Positions 44,325 to 53,645 of a stretch of 64,000 bases of DNA are shown here, in pieces. Location: assembly GCA_035297145.1 (NCBI GenBank), contig DATGZN010000094.1, forward strand, positions 186,001-250,000, given 5' to 3'. The DNA is from QHXW01 sp035297145 (GTDB taxonomy: Bacteria; Acidobacteriota; Terriglobia; Bryobacterales; Bryobacteraceae). The translations under genes and the position numbers were made by a program. The stretch's first letter is position 1, and each line of letters opens with the position of its first letter. Under the pieces are notes generated by a model. That model saw only the letters and a list, made by a program, of their open reading frames with translations, made no database searches and had not been told where the DNA came from.

Positions 44325-45313
44325 ACGGCGAGGCCGTACTCTTTCAGTTTGCGATACAGAGTGGTGCGGCCGATGCCCAGCAAAAGGGCCGCCATGGCGC
44401 GATCTCCCTTGGTGTATTCGAGCGCATTCAGAATGGCGTGCTTTTCCATCTCCGTCAAGGGAATGATACCTGATTGCGGCGCCGCCGGCAGCGGTTTCGG
44501 TGCGCCGTTGACTACGGCCGCCACGGAAAGCACCCCGCACCGGCGGGCTTCGAAATGGGTTTGCAGGGCCGAAGGTAGGTCGGCGGTTTGCAGCAGCGGC
44601 CCCGAGTTCATAGCGACCATGCGCTCGAGGCAGTTCTGCAGTTCGCGCACGTTGCCAGGCCACGCATAGGACATAAGTGTTTCCATGCACTCGTTGGTGA
44701 GTTTGCGTTTTGCGCCGAGGCGCGCCAGGAAGCACTCGATCAGCGCGGGAATGTCCTCGGTCCGCTCGCGCAGCGGCGGCAGCCTCAGGGTAACGACATT
44801 CAGGCGGTAGAAAAGGTCTTGGCGGAAGCTTTTGCGCTCCACCTCCAGCACCAAGTCGCGATGCGTGGCGGCGATCACGCGGATCTCCACTTTGTGTGTG
44901 ATCAGCGATCCTACGGGGCGAAACTCGCGCTCCTGGAGCAGGCGCAGCAGTTTGACTTGCACTTCCAGCGGCAGGTCGCCGATTTCATCGAAGAAGGCCG
45001 TTCCGCCGTCCGCCAGCTCAATCAGCCCGCGCTTGGTTTCGGCGGCGCCGGTAAAAGCACCGCGCGCGTGGCCGAACAGCTCGCTCTCCATCAGCGGGGC
45101 CACCAAGGACCCGCAGTCGATGGGAACGAAACTTCCGGCCCCCGCGCCGTCGTGAATGGCACGCGCCACCACTTCCTTGCCCGTACCGCTTTCCCCCAGC
45201 AGCAACACCGGCGATCGCGAGCGGCTCAGCCTCTCAATGTGCCGCCGGATCTGGCAGATCGGCGGCGATCCCCCCACCAGATTGTGGACGGACCCCACGC
45301 ACATGGAACCCAT
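44321..45313 (-). CDS. Sigma-54-dependent activator lacking a sensor domain
   Basis: A 330-residue bacterial enhancer-binding protein. The AAA+ core starts near residue 15: Walker A GESGTGKE (40-47), the sigma-54-contacting GAFTGA at 85-90, Walker B FFDEIGDL at 107-114, and RLNVVTLRLPPLRERTEDIP with sensor arginines. A Fis-type HTH (GDRAMAALLLGIGRTTLYRKLKEYGL) ends the protein. There is no receiver or PAS domain, so activity may be set by expression or a partner protein. The first gene of a coupled pair with the glycosyltransferase; no sigma-54 promoter was identified for it. Confidence 0.9.
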   Translation of the reverse strand: MGSMCVGSVHNLVGGSPPICQIRRHIERLSRSRSPVLLLGESGTGKEVVARAIHDGAGAGSFVPIDCGSLVAPLMESELFGHARGAFTGAAETKRGLIELADGGTAFFDEIGDLPLEVQVKLLRLLQEREFRPVGSLITHKVEIRVIAATHRDLVLEVERKSFRQDLFYRLNVVTLRLPPLRERTEDIPALIECFLARLGAKRKLTNECMETLMSYAWPGNVRELQNCLERMVAMNSGPLLQTADLPSALQTHFEARRCGVLSVAAVVNGAPKPLPAAPQSGIIPLTEMEKHAILNALEYTKGDRAMAALLLGIGRTTLYRKLKEYGLAV

Positions 45314-45396
45314 TAATTTGCGCTATCTCTTTATAGTGCGCGGGCGGACGGGCATTCTCACGGCCCGGTAAACCGGAAAACGTCGCTTTCACTAAT

Positions 45397-46845
45397 TCAC
45401 TTTCGGGCTGGAAGAGCGCCATCTTTCCGCAGGGTCAGAGCAAGCACGATTGGGATGGTAAACAAGACGGAAGCTCGTTGTCCGGGCCTTCCAATATCTG
45501 CGCTGCACACGACCACAGCAGCATACAGAAAAATCCCGATCGCCGCCGCGAGTACCAACTCGGCGCGAGGGTCTTTTGCGGTACCGCCTTTCCGGCTTCC
45601 GGAGAGCAGCCAGAGCGTTATCCGGTAGGCGCAAGCCCCTGCAAAAACGAGGAATACAAGCGCCTTGCAGAGATAATAAACGAATCGCGAGGGCCCCGGC
45701 ACCTGATAGGGAAAAGCCGGCACGAAGAACAGCACCAGGCTCTTCAGAACTTCTATCGGATACACCTCATTGCCGTGTCTGATCGCTGTGAGATTGAATT
45801 GCAGCAGATACTTGTTAGCGGACACGTAGCTCATTCCACGTTCGGTCATTAGCCACTTGCAGGCCTCGGCGCCCCAATACACCCCCGTGTGCTCGAAGAA
45901 CGGCACAAGAAGATCATTTCTCATTCCGATAAAGACGGGAGCGACACCGGGGTATTCCGGAGCGGCTCGTTCCATGAAAGACCATGTCTTCGTGCCAAGG
46001 CCCGACCCTAAAACCGCGCTGAGGCCGAAGAACCGATGTTTCTGCAAATTGTAGGCCGACATTCCCCCGACAATCAGCAGCCAGCAGAGCAGGAGGGAAG
46101 CCGCCATGTGTCTGGCTTTTGTTCGCCCCATGGCGCTCCTCACCGGAAAGTACAAAACTGCCGTCAAAAACAGGGGAAGCAACTGGAACACGGCGTGGCT
46201 CAGAGCTGCCAACGACGATGAAATCCCCACCAGCAATAGAGCCGAAGGGCTCATGCGGCCAGTCACCCACGCGGCAAACCCACACAAGGCAAGCGCTAGA
46301 AGAAGTCCAGTCAACAGGGTTTCAGAGAGTATGTCAGGCGGGGCTTCGGGCGAAAGGATGGCGAAGATAGCCAGAGCAAGAAGCGCCCACCCGAGGCTCG
46401 CACCCACCAACCGTAGCGTGATCACTACCAGCCAGGCGGTAACAATGAGAATGAGCAATTGGACCCACAACACTAGCCGAAGGAACCTTTTGGAGTATAA
46501 ACCTGACGCAACCGGGAAGGAGTTGATGTTGCCGTACTCTTCAGCGTCCAATCGCTGCGGATAGGGAGAAACAGACGCCATTCGCGCCAGCAGAGCCAAG
46601 GTTGCCCCGTACAAGGGAGGTCTCTGAGTGACCGGCGACGACTGCCCCGAGAGCATGGCAGTGGCGTTCGCCAGATGGAGTTTTCCGCGGTCGCCGGGGT
46701 CTTCGACCACGGCTTGACCGAAAGCGATCGCCAAACCAAATAGAACTACTAAGCTGATTATTGAAGAGATGAGTCTCGGGTAACGACAGACCTGGAATTT
46801 CCATATTCGATTCCAGGGTCCCGTCGGTGTAGACTCAGCCGCCAT
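45397..46845 (-). CDS. Polytopic membrane protein, glycosyltransferase 39/ArnT-like
   Basis: A protein of 482 residues with about eleven hydrophobic segments. Early in the chain GKLHLANATAMLSGQSSPVTQRPPLYGATLALLARM resembles the first periplasmic loop of GT-C glycosyltransferases, where an acidic residue and a PP-L-Y segment lie near the active site. A lipid-linked sugar substrate is assumed; no acceptor can be named. It lies between the sigma-54 activator and the PAS-LuxR gene on the minus strand and could belong to the same surface-glycan group as the family 4 enzyme. Confidence 0.65.
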   Translation of the reverse strand: MAAESTPTGPWNRIWKFQVCRYPRLISSIISLVVLFGLAIAFGQAVVEDPGDRGKLHLANATAMLSGQSSPVTQRPPLYGATLALLARMASVSPYPQRLDAEEYGNINSFPVASGLYSKRFLRLVLWVQLLILIVTAWLVVITLRLVGASLGWALLALAIFAILSPEAPPDILSETLLTGLLLALALCGFAAWVTGRMSPSALLLVGISSSLAALSHAVFQLLPLFLTAVLYFPVRSAMGRTKARHMAASLLLCWLLIVGGMSAYNLQKHRFFGLSAVLGSGLGTKTWSFMERAAPEYPGVAPVFIGMRNDLLVPFFEHTGVYWGAEACKWLMTERGMSYVSANKYLLQFNLTAIRHGNEVYPIEVLKSLVLFFVPAFPYQVPGPSRFVYYLCKALVFLVFAGACAYRITLWLLSGSRKGGTAKDPRAELVLAAAIGIFLYAAVVVCSADIGRPGQRASVLFTIPIVLALTLRKDGALPARK

Positions 46846-46994
46846 CTTCCTATCCGCGAGTTCCTGGGGATTTCCACTTTGCGTAGCTCAGCATGGCCAG
46901 ATTAGTTTAGTTGGGCAGCACGGCAATCGCAAATCAGATCGCCTAACCCTTCAGCGCCTAAGCTTGATTTTTCGGGGATTCCTTCTGGTCAAAG

Positions 46995-47017
46995 GGGGCC
47001 GCTAACCAGGCGGCCCC
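46995..47017 (-). terminator. Hairpin downstream of the PAS-LuxR gene
   Basis: GGGGCCGC (46995-47002) and GCGGCCCC (47010-47017) form a perfect 8-base stem with a 7-base loop. Read on the minus strand it is followed by CTTTG, a short T-run, so termination is possible but weak. The remainder of the 261-base gap shows nothing else. Confidence 0.4.
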
Positions 47018-47106
47018 GTGAATTAAGGAGGAGTAGAACCAACTGCTGACAGAACTAATTTCGCTCCAAACGCGTTTTCGGGCAAGCCATCTTTCAGCCG
47101 CGCCCG

Positions 47107-48099
47107 TTACTTGGACAATATCTTTTGGTCGGAAGCCACCGCCTTGGCCACCCGTCCCACCTGGAACTCGTTGCCCAGCCGCTCGATAGCGATCCTTACC
47201 AGTTGGCTGCGGGTGCGCGCGCCAAGCTTCGTGAACAGGCGTTGGATGGTGCTTTTTACCGCACTTTCCGACGTTTCCAGGCCGCCTGCAATCTCTTTGT
47301 TTGTCTGCCCCTCAAAGATACCCCGCAGCACCGTCTGCTCGAGATTGGTTAGTATTACGGTCGCATCTGCCTGTCCGGCCGGAAGATCGCTATCCGAGGC
47401 TTCTGGCTCGGTTACTACCGCGGTTAACCGTGGCGCTCCGGAAAAGTTATATGTGGAGAAGCAAACGTTAGCCGTGAACGTTTCGCCATTCTGCCGCCGG
47501 GCCTCGCACTCCATGGTGGTGCGAAACACCTGCGCCCCGTGTTCAGAGGGTACCTGCGCCAGGGCCGGCAAGTAACCGGCAATGTTTTGGCCCAGCAGGG
47601 CGTTCTTTTCCGCGCCGAGCAACCGGCTGGCCGCGTCATTGGCTTGCACCACGGAGCCCGTGCCATCCAACGTCAGGATGGCGGCCGAGCTGGTCTCGAT
47701 CAAAACGCGCAACTGTTCTTCGGAATCCCGCAGCAGGCGGTCGCGCGCCTGAATCTCAACAAGTTGGTCACGCACCTTTTGAAAATTAAACAGGACGCCG
47801 CGGACCAGCCATCCCGCGGCCGTATAGGAGCCCCAGGCCAGAAACAGGCGCGGCAGGAAATAAATGTGGTTGTAGGGACCAATAGCCTCGCGCAGAATCG
47901 CGCAAATCGCCGCGGCAACCGCGATTTGCCACTGCCCATAGCAGCTTGCGATCAGGAAAATCGGGAAGAAATAAAGAAAGCTGAACGACATTTCCCGCGC
48001 GACTTTCCAGTCGAGAAGGGCGATGATCGCGATCATCAGCGCTGAAATGGCCACGACCCTGGAGCGCCGGTATGCCAGGACCGATTCGGTGAAGCGCAT
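47107..48099 (-). CDS. Membrane-anchored PAS-LuxR regulator
   Basis: A 330-residue one-protein sensor-regulator. Two or three hydrophobic segments in the first 105 residues (ISALMIAIIALLDW, FSFLYFFPIFLIASCYG, AVAAAICAIL) anchor it, a PAS domain follows at about 125-230 (LRVLIETSSAAILTLDGTG, VVQANDAASRLLG), and a LuxR-type HTH closes it (LTNLEQTVLRGIFEGQTNKEIAGGLETSESAVKSTIQRLFTKLGA). Membrane-bound one-component regulators of this type can bind DNA directly at the membrane. The signal is unknown. The gene is monocistronic. Confidence 0.85.
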   Translation of the reverse strand: MRFTESVLAYRRSRVVAISALMIAIIALLDWKVAREMSFSFLYFFPIFLIASCYGQWQIAVAAAICAILREAIGPYNHIYFLPRLFLAWGSYTAAGWLVRGVLFNFQKVRDQLVEIQARDRLLRDSEEQLRVLIETSSAAILTLDGTGSVVQANDAASRLLGAEKNALLGQNIAGYLPALAQVPSEHGAQVFRTTMECEARRQNGETFTANVCFSTYNFSGAPRLTAVVTEPEASDSDLPAGQADATVILTNLEQTVLRGIFEGQTNKEIAGGLETSESAVKSTIQRLFTKLGARTRSQLVRIAIERLGNEFQVGRVAKAVASDQKILSK

Positions 48100-48162
48100 T
48101 CCTGTTACATGTTAAACGACAAGGCACCCCGATACCAAGGGATCTACCAGGTGGCTGAAAGC

Positions 48163-48222
48163 GGGCGAGGCGTGCCTCGCCCCTACATCGTGTGGTTCGT
48201 AGGGGCCGGACAAGTCCGGCCC
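48163..48222. repeat. Double palindrome, second copy of the CCCTACA-type repeat
   Basis: GGGCGAGGC-GT-GCCTCGCCC (48163-48182) and GGGCCGGAC-AA-GTCCGGCCC (48203-48222) flank a CCCTACA...CGTAGGG centre, framed by AAGCGGGC/GCCGCTT. The stems share few bases with those of the copy at 27003-27067 but are perfectly self-complementary. Confidence 0.8.
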
Positions 48223-48232
48223 GCCGCTTGAA

Positions 48233-49213
48233 TCAATGCACCCCTGCAGCAGCGGTCGCTCCCGTCGAGAGCGCCACGATGGCTGCAAGCGTGACGAGCA
48301 GGCCCGCGAACTGCATCATTCCGTGATTGTCGGGTTCCGTCTGCCAATCACGCGTGAACATCCGGTAGGTGCACCCCATCGCGACCAGCAGTAGCATCGG
48401 CGTTGAGGTAATCAGCCATAGCACAGAGGCCAGTGCAAGAATCACGCCCCGCTGCATACGCGTGAGCGAATGTAATCCGCGGGACCCATCCAACTGCCAA
48501 ACCGGAATCAGGTTGAACAGATTGATGACAGCGCCGTAGAACGCGATGACGCCCCAGATCTTGAAGTGCGTGACTGAGTACACCCCGAGCGCGACCAGGG
48601 CCGCTCCCAAGCCATAGACAGGACCCGCCAGACCAATGCGCGCGTCGGGAATCGGCGGCAGACGGACCCCGCGCAATCGGATGAATGCACCCAAACCGGG
48701 GATAAACATCGGCGCGCTTGCCGGCAAGCCGTACCGCCGGATGGCGGCTACGTGTCCCATTTCATGAATGTAGATCGATAAGACGAGTCCCAACGCGAAT
48801 GCCCAGCCGTAGAGGCTCCAATAAATGCCGAGCGACGCGAGCATGGTGAGAAGCGTGCCCATCTTGGTGAGCCCGAGGAGCAGGAACTTGCCCTTGGTCA
48901 GCAGAACCACCAACGCCGGGCCGAGCCCCATTGAAGCCTTCCGCCACCCGCCACTTGAGGGCGGTGCTGCGGCGCTTTGTTGATCGATCTCCTCGATACG
49001 AGCGCGGATTGTTCGGTGCTGCACCGTGTCTTCGGGCAGCAGCGGTAGCGACTGCGCCCAGATTTCGCGCTCTTCCCGGAATTTGCCCACACGCCAAGCT
49101 GCCCGCCCTTGCTCGGCGAGCTTTTCGAGCTGCTCCGCATGAGTCAGGCGGTGGCACTGGGGACAACTCAGCGTCGATTGCGGAAGGTCACTGATGCAGG
49201 TAGGACAGGTCAT
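48233..49213 (-). CDS. Zinc-ribbon site-2-protease-like membrane metalloprotease (M50)
   Basis: A protein of 326 residues. Cysteines 3, 6, 17 and 20 form an N-terminal zinc ribbon (MTCPTCI...SCPQCH), followed by a helical region and a polytopic domain. The intramembrane protease motif is HEMGH at 150-154, with a second site NLIPVWQLDG about 85 residues later, together forming the zinc site. It probably cleaves membrane-embedded substrates. The gene overlaps the one after it in sequence (upstream in transcription) by 4 bases and is transcribed with it. Confidence 0.88.
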   Translation of the reverse strand: MTCPTCISDLPQSTLSCPQCHRLTHAEQLEKLAEQGRAAWRVGKFREEREIWAQSLPLLPEDTVQHRTIRARIEEIDQQSAAAPPSSGGWRKASMGLGPALVVLLTKGKFLLLGLTKMGTLLTMLASLGIYWSLYGWAFALGLVLSIYIHEMGHVAAIRRYGLPASAPMFIPGLGAFIRLRGVRLPPIPDARIGLAGPVYGLGAALVALGVYSVTHFKIWGVIAFYGAVINLFNLIPVWQLDGSRGLHSLTRMQRGVILALASVLWLITSTPMLLLVAMGCTYRMFTRDWQTEPDNHGMMQFAGLLVTLAAIVALSTGATAAAGVH

Positions 49214-49947
49214 GCCGCGGCAGCGGTCTCATAGGGACCCATCACCAGAATTTGCGATCTCCCGGTCAGCCGCCATGCCTGACGCAGGCCGATAGAAATA
49301 ATGAACAGCGAGAGCAGACCCGAGAGTCCGCTACCCAGGGAGAGAAATGGCGCTACCGCCGCCAACAGGAGAAGGTACATGGCGGCTACACCCAACGCCA
49401 TCGGCGGCTTGTTCCGGGCAGTAGTAGTGACGCTGTGATCCGTTTTCGCTTGTTGCCCTTGCTGGCTGTGTGCTTCTTGGCGGTTCTTCGCACTGTGATA
49501 AATGAACACGGGAATGTAGCTGGTTGTGATGGCAAAGTAAGTCAGGGCTAAAGCCAGAATTTGCTGAGGCCGGCCCCCTAGACCATTCGAAGCGTAGCGA
49601 ATCGCCTTGCCAACCATGATTCCGACGACGATCGCCATCAAGCCGAATTCGAAACCCGTCAAAATCGAGACCGTGGCGTACAGAATGCAGCCGCCCAATG
49701 CCGCGCCGCCGCCATATAACAATGCGCGACCGAGCGATAGGGCCTGTGGCGCCTGCTGGCGGGACTGAATCCGCTGAGCACAGGTTGGGCAAACGACGTG
49801 GCCCTGGGCGTGGAAATAAGTGGCGCCAATCGGTTGCTTGCAAGCCACGCACTTACGCGCTGCGTCCGCACTTCCAGTGCCGGGCAGCGGCTCAGCATGC
49901 TGAAACTGCAACTCCTGAGGTCCCGCATTCTGTACGAAATCAGACAT
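49210..49947 (-). CDS. Zinc-ribbon membrane protein, partner of the M50 protease
   Basis: A 245-residue protein from ATG 49947 (MSDFVQNAGPQEL); an ATG at 50016 would add 23 residues that look non-coding. Four cysteines (KCVACKQPI...VVCPTCAQRI) near 31-60 form a zinc finger, then four membrane helices (for example LYGGGAALGGCILYATVSIL, ALALTYFAITTSYIPVFIY, MALGVAAMYLLLLAAVAPFL). The stop overlaps the protease gene start (ATGA). Similar architecture in both proteins suggests a functional pair. Family unknown. Confidence 0.7.
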   Translation of the reverse strand: MSDFVQNAGPQELQFQHAEPLPGTGSADAARKCVACKQPIGATYFHAQGHVVCPTCAQRIQSRQQAPQALSLGRALLYGGGAALGGCILYATVSILTGFEFGLMAIVVGIMVGKAIRYASNGLGGRPQQILALALTYFAITTSYIPVFIYHSAKNRQEAHSQQGQQAKTDHSVTTTARNKPPMALGVAAMYLLLLAAVAPFLSLGSGLSGLLSLFIISIGLRQAWRLTGRSQILVMGPYETAAAA

Positions 49948-50096
49948 GCCGCAGTATAGGCGCGGCTTTTTCACGGAGTCAATTATCAAAAGGTTGGTAT
50001 TGCGCCGTCGTCCCACACTAGGGCACCGAAGAATCTACTTTAGTTATCATCCCAGTGACACGCCATGGTAAGGTAATGTACGCCTGGGGGGACGCC

Positions 50097-52655
50097 ATGA
50101 CCTCAACCAGCCTCGTCAGCTCCTATGACTACGGTCTGGTTGCGCTGTCCGCCTTCATTGCTGTTTTGTCATCCTATGCGGCACTGGAACTGGCCGGTCG
50201 CGTAACAGCTTCTCGCGGCGTGGCGCGGACCTACTGGCTCGCCAGCGGGGCCACGGCGATGGGCATCGGCATCTGGTCGATGCACTTCACCGCCATGCTG
50301 GCCTTCATCCTTCCGGTCCCGGTGCTGTACGACTGGCCGACGGTGCTGCTGTCCTTACTTCTGGGTATTCTTTCGTCCGCCGTGGCGCTGTTTGTCGTGA
50401 GCAGGCGAAAAATGGGATGGCTTCGAGTGTTTGGTGCCAGCCTGTTCATGGGCGGAGGCGTCGTGGCCCTGCACTACACCAGCATGGCGGCGATGCGCAT
50501 GTCCGCAATGTGCAGCTATTCTCCGCTGCTCGTCGCGCTCTCGGTAGTAGTGGCGATCGCATTTTCTCTGATCGCGTTGGAGTTGACGTTTTTGCTTCGC
50601 GATGAGCGATCCGGCCGGTTGTGGCGTAAGATCGCCAGCGCGCTGCTGATGGGGGCGGCGATTTCCGTCATGCACTACACGGCGATGGCCGCCGCCAGTT
50701 TCACGCCCTCTGTCGAGACCTCGGACACATCCCACGCCGTAACAATCTCCTACCTCGCCAGTGTGGGTATCGCCATCGTCACTCTCATGATCCTCGGGAC
50801 TGCGATCGTGATCTCCCTGTTCGATCGGCTGCAAAAGCACACTGCTCTGCTCGACGAACTGTTCGAACAAGCGCCGCAAGCCGTCACCTTGATGGACTCG
50901 CACCATCGAATTCTCCGTGTGAACCGTGAGTTTTGCCGGTTTTTTGGCTACACTCCGGAGGAAACCATCGGCCGGCGCCTCAGCGACTTGATCATACCCG
51001 AGGAGTCGCGAGATGAGGACGCGAGACATGCCGACCTCGTGGCGCATGGGCAGCGAGTGGACGCGGAGGGCGTCCGCCGGCGCAAGGATGGCAGCCTTTT
51101 GTACGCTTCTATTGTCCGGGTGCCTGTTTCCGTACCGGGTGGCCAAGTCGTCTCGTACACGATCCTAAATGATATTACCGAGCGCAAGCGCGCGGAAGAA
51201 GCCGTGCGCATCAGTGAAGAGCGCTGGCGCTCGATCTTCGAAAATTCCGCCGTCGGTATCGTTCTCACTGATCCAAACGGTTTCTTTACCGCGGCGAATC
51301 GCGCCTTTCAGCAATTAGTGGGGTACACGGAGGAAGAACTTCGGGCGCTGTCCTACCTGGACATCACGCATGAAGAGGATCGCCCGGCCAATTCCGCCAT
51401 GGTTCGGCAACTCTGGGAGGGCAGCCTGCCTCAATTCACGCTGGAGAAACCCTACCGCCGCAAGGACGGTACGCTGATCTGGGTGAGGGTCACGGTATCG
51501 CTGGCGCCCGGTAGCGAAACGGCACCTCGATTTGCCATGGCGATCGTGGAAGAAATCACGGAACGCAAGAATGCCGAAGAGCAGTTGCGGCGCAGCGAAG
51601 CGTACCTGGCCGCGGGGCAACGCCTGAGCCACACAGGCAGTTGGGCCTGGAACATGTCCTCGGAAGAGCTCTTCTGGTCGCAGGAGACGTTTCGTATCTT
51701 CGGTTTCGATCCAGCAAAGACGACAGCTTCTGTTGCAGAAACATTCTTGGCAAGGATTCATCCCGAGGATCGGCCGATGGTGGAACAAGGGATGGAGGCA
51801 GCTCCAACGGGGCCGCGGGACTATGCAGTCGACTATCGGATTGTTCTTCCGGACGGTTTCATCAAACACATCCACGACGTAGTTTATTCCGTAACAAACG
51901 AGGCCGGGCAGGTAGTGGAACGATACGGCGTGGTCATGGACGTAACCCACCGAAAGCGGGCAGAAGAGAACCTACAGCATGCGTTCGAGCAACTGCGGGC
52001 CTTAGCTGCGCGTCTCGAGAACGTGCGGGAAGAAGAGAGGACGCGGGTAGCGCGCGAAATTCATGATCAATTGGGCCAGGCTTTGACCGCCATCAAGATG
52101 GATTTGTCGGCTTTGAGCCGCGAACTGCCCGCGGACCGAACACAACCGTCTGTGAGAATCGAGCGCCTGCTGAAACTGGTGGATGAAACCATTCAGTCGG
52201 TGCGGCGGATCGCCACCGAACTGCGGCCGGGCATCCTGGACGATCTCGGTCTTGCCGCAGCGGTCGAATGGGCCGCCGAAGAGTTTCAAGCCCGCACCGG
52301 AACGACATGCCGGGTCCGCCTGCCCGATTTCGACATCGCCATGGACCCCGAGCGCGCCACGGCCGTGTTTCGCATCTTTCAGGAGACTCTGACCAATGTC
52401 GCACGGCACGCGAACGCCACCGAGGTGGACGTAACGTTGGCCAAAAGCAACGGCGACTTGTCTCTGGAAGTTCGCGACAACGGCAAAGGCATCGCGGACG
52501 CGAAGGTTTTCGAGGGCCAGACGCTGGGCATATTGGGAATGCGCGAGCGCGCGCTGCTGCTTGGAGGCGAGCTTACTATCAGTGGCGGCCCGGGCACAGG
52601 CACAACCGTGAAGGTCCGGATTCCGGTGGCCGGTCACAACCAACGGAGCAGGTGA
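50097..52655 (+). CDS. MHYT-PAS hybrid sensor histidine kinase (NarL-type)
   Basis: An 852-residue kinase from ATG 50097. Seven membrane helices carry three MHYT motifs (MHFTAML, LHYTSMAAM, MHYTAMAAA) that are thought to bind copper and sense oxygen, CO or NO. Three PAS domains follow (about 240-360, 375-500, 505-630). The kinase core belongs to the HisKA_3 type, with phosphoacceptor His in REIHDQLGQALTAI (about residue 660), then an ATP-binding domain with DNGKGI and GTGTTVKVRIP. It should phosphorylate the adjacent response regulator, whose start codon directly follows its stop. ATG 50055 is possible but adds nothing recognisable. Confidence 0.9.
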   Translation: MTSTSLVSSYDYGLVALSAFIAVLSSYAALELAGRVTASRGVARTYWLASGATAMGIGIWSMHFTAMLAFILPVPVLYDWPTVLLSLLLGILSSAVALFVVSRRKMGWLRVFGASLFMGGGVVALHYTSMAAMRMSAMCSYSPLLVALSVVVAIAFSLIALELTFLLRDERSGRLWRKIASALLMGAAISVMHYTAMAAASFTPSVETSDTSHAVTISYLASVGIAIVTLMILGTAIVISLFDRLQKHTALLDELFEQAPQAVTLMDSHHRILRVNREFCRFFGYTPEETIGRRLSDLIIPEESRDEDARHADLVAHGQRVDAEGVRRRKDGSLLYASIVRVPVSVPGGQVVSYTILNDITERKRAEEAVRISEERWRSIFENSAVGIVLTDPNGFFTAANRAFQQLVGYTEEELRALSYLDITHEEDRPANSAMVRQLWEGSLPQFTLEKPYRRKDGTLIWVRVTVSLAPGSETAPRFAMAIVEEITERKNAEEQLRRSEAYLAAGQRLSHTGSWAWNMSSEELFWSQETFRIFGFDPAKTTASVAETFLARIHPEDRPMVEQGMEAAPTGPRDYAVDYRIVLPDGFIKHIHDVVYSVTNEAGQVVERYGVVMDVTHRKRAEENLQHAFEQLRALAARLENVREEERTRVAREIHDQLGQALTAIKMDLSALSRELPADRTQPSVRIERLLKLVDETIQSVRRIATELRPGILDDLGLAAAVEWAAEEFQARTGTTCRVRLPDFDIAMDPERATAVFRIFQETLTNVARHANATEVDVTLAKSNGDLSLEVRDNGKGIADAKVFEGQTLGILGMRERALLLGGELTISGGPGTGTTVKVRIPVAGHNQRSR

Positions 52656-53288
52656 TTGACCCGGATTCTCATTGCCGATGATCATGCCATCCTGCGCAGG
52701 GGGTTAAAAGAGATCCTGATGCGCGAGCTCGATGATGCGATCTGTGGCGAAGCGGAGAACGCAGAGCAGGTTCTGGCCCAGGTCCGAAACCAGGAGTGGG
52801 ACGTGGTGATCCTGGACGTCACCATGCCCGGGCGAAGCGGTCTGGATGTCCTCCGCGACCTCAAGGCCATGCACCCCAAGCTCCCTGTCCTGGTCCTCAG
52901 CATGCACCCGGAGGATCAGTATGGCAAGCGCATTCTCAAAGCCGGGGCCTCCGGTTATATGAACAAAGACACCGCGCCGGAAGAGTTGATCAAGGCCATT
53001 CGCAAAGTGCAGGCCGGTGGCCGGTACGTCAGTCCGGCACTGGCGGAAAAACTCGCCTGGGACCTGAACGCGGACCAAGAGCGGCCTGTGCACGAGATCT
53101 TGTCCGACCGCGAGTTTGAGGTTTTGCGCTTGCTTGCCTCGGGAAAGACTGTCGGCCAGATCGCGCAAGACTTGCACCTGAGCCCGACCACCGTCAGCAC
53201 GTATCGCGCTCGCATTCTGGAAAAGATGAGTATGACAACCACGGCGGAACTCATGCGCTATGCGATCGAGAACCATCTGGTCGACTGA
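52656..53288 (+). CDS. NarL/FixJ-type response regulator
   Basis: A 210-residue regulator starting at TTG 52656, which abuts the TGA of the kinase gene. Receiver domain: acidic pocket Asp8-Asp9 (LIADDH), phosphorylation site Asp54 (VILDVTMPG), Lys near 105 (YMNKDTAPEE). The C-terminal LuxR-type HTH (LSDREFEVLRLLASGKTVGQIAQDLHLSPTTVSTYRARILEKM) binds DNA. It is the cognate regulator of the MHYT kinase by position. Confidence 0.95.
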   Translation: MTRILIADDHAILRRGLKEILMRELDDAICGEAENAEQVLAQVRNQEWDVVILDVTMPGRSGLDVLRDLKAMHPKLPVLVLSMHPEDQYGKRILKAGASGYMNKDTAPEELIKAIRKVQAGGRYVSPALAEKLAWDLNADQERPVHEILSDREFEVLRLLASGKTVGQIAQDLHLSPTTVSTYRARILEKMSMTTTAELMRYAIENHLVD

Positions 53289-53423
53289 ATCGGCACGACT
53301 TCCTCAAAGCCTGTAGTAGATCTACGACACACCTTCCCTGACCAGCCGTACACAACAATCCAACTATCGACGATGGCATCCTGTCCTCCGGTGTCACAGG
53401 ATGGAATTGAGTCCTGATTTTTC

Positions 53424-53624
53424 GTGAGTAAGAAAGCTCAACTGATCGTCAGAGTTTCGGTCAAAGGCGGGCCGATGGTATACCAGTGTTCGCTCTGTGA
53501 CCAGGTGTTTCCCCTCTCCGAGCAAGGAACGCCAAGGGAAGCCATGGCCGAAGTCTGGACGGCTTTCAATGACCACGTCCGGATCAGTCATCACCAGGAC
53601 CTCACAAGCTCCAAACCTGGGTAA
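53424..53624 (+). CDS. Small C2H2-like zinc-finger protein
   Basis: Sixty-six residues starting at GTG 53424. Cys22, Cys25 and His51/His56/His57 in YQCSLCDQVFPL...FNDHVRISHH give a single zinc-finger-like fold. It lies between two response-regulator genes in the same direction. A regulatory accessory role is inferred only from context. Confidence 0.6.
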   Translation: MSKKAQLIVRVSVKGGPMVYQCSLCDQVFPLSEQGTPREAMAEVWTAFNDHVRISHHQDLTSSKPG

Positions 53625-53645
53625 GGGAAAGCAGAGTGGCTCCGA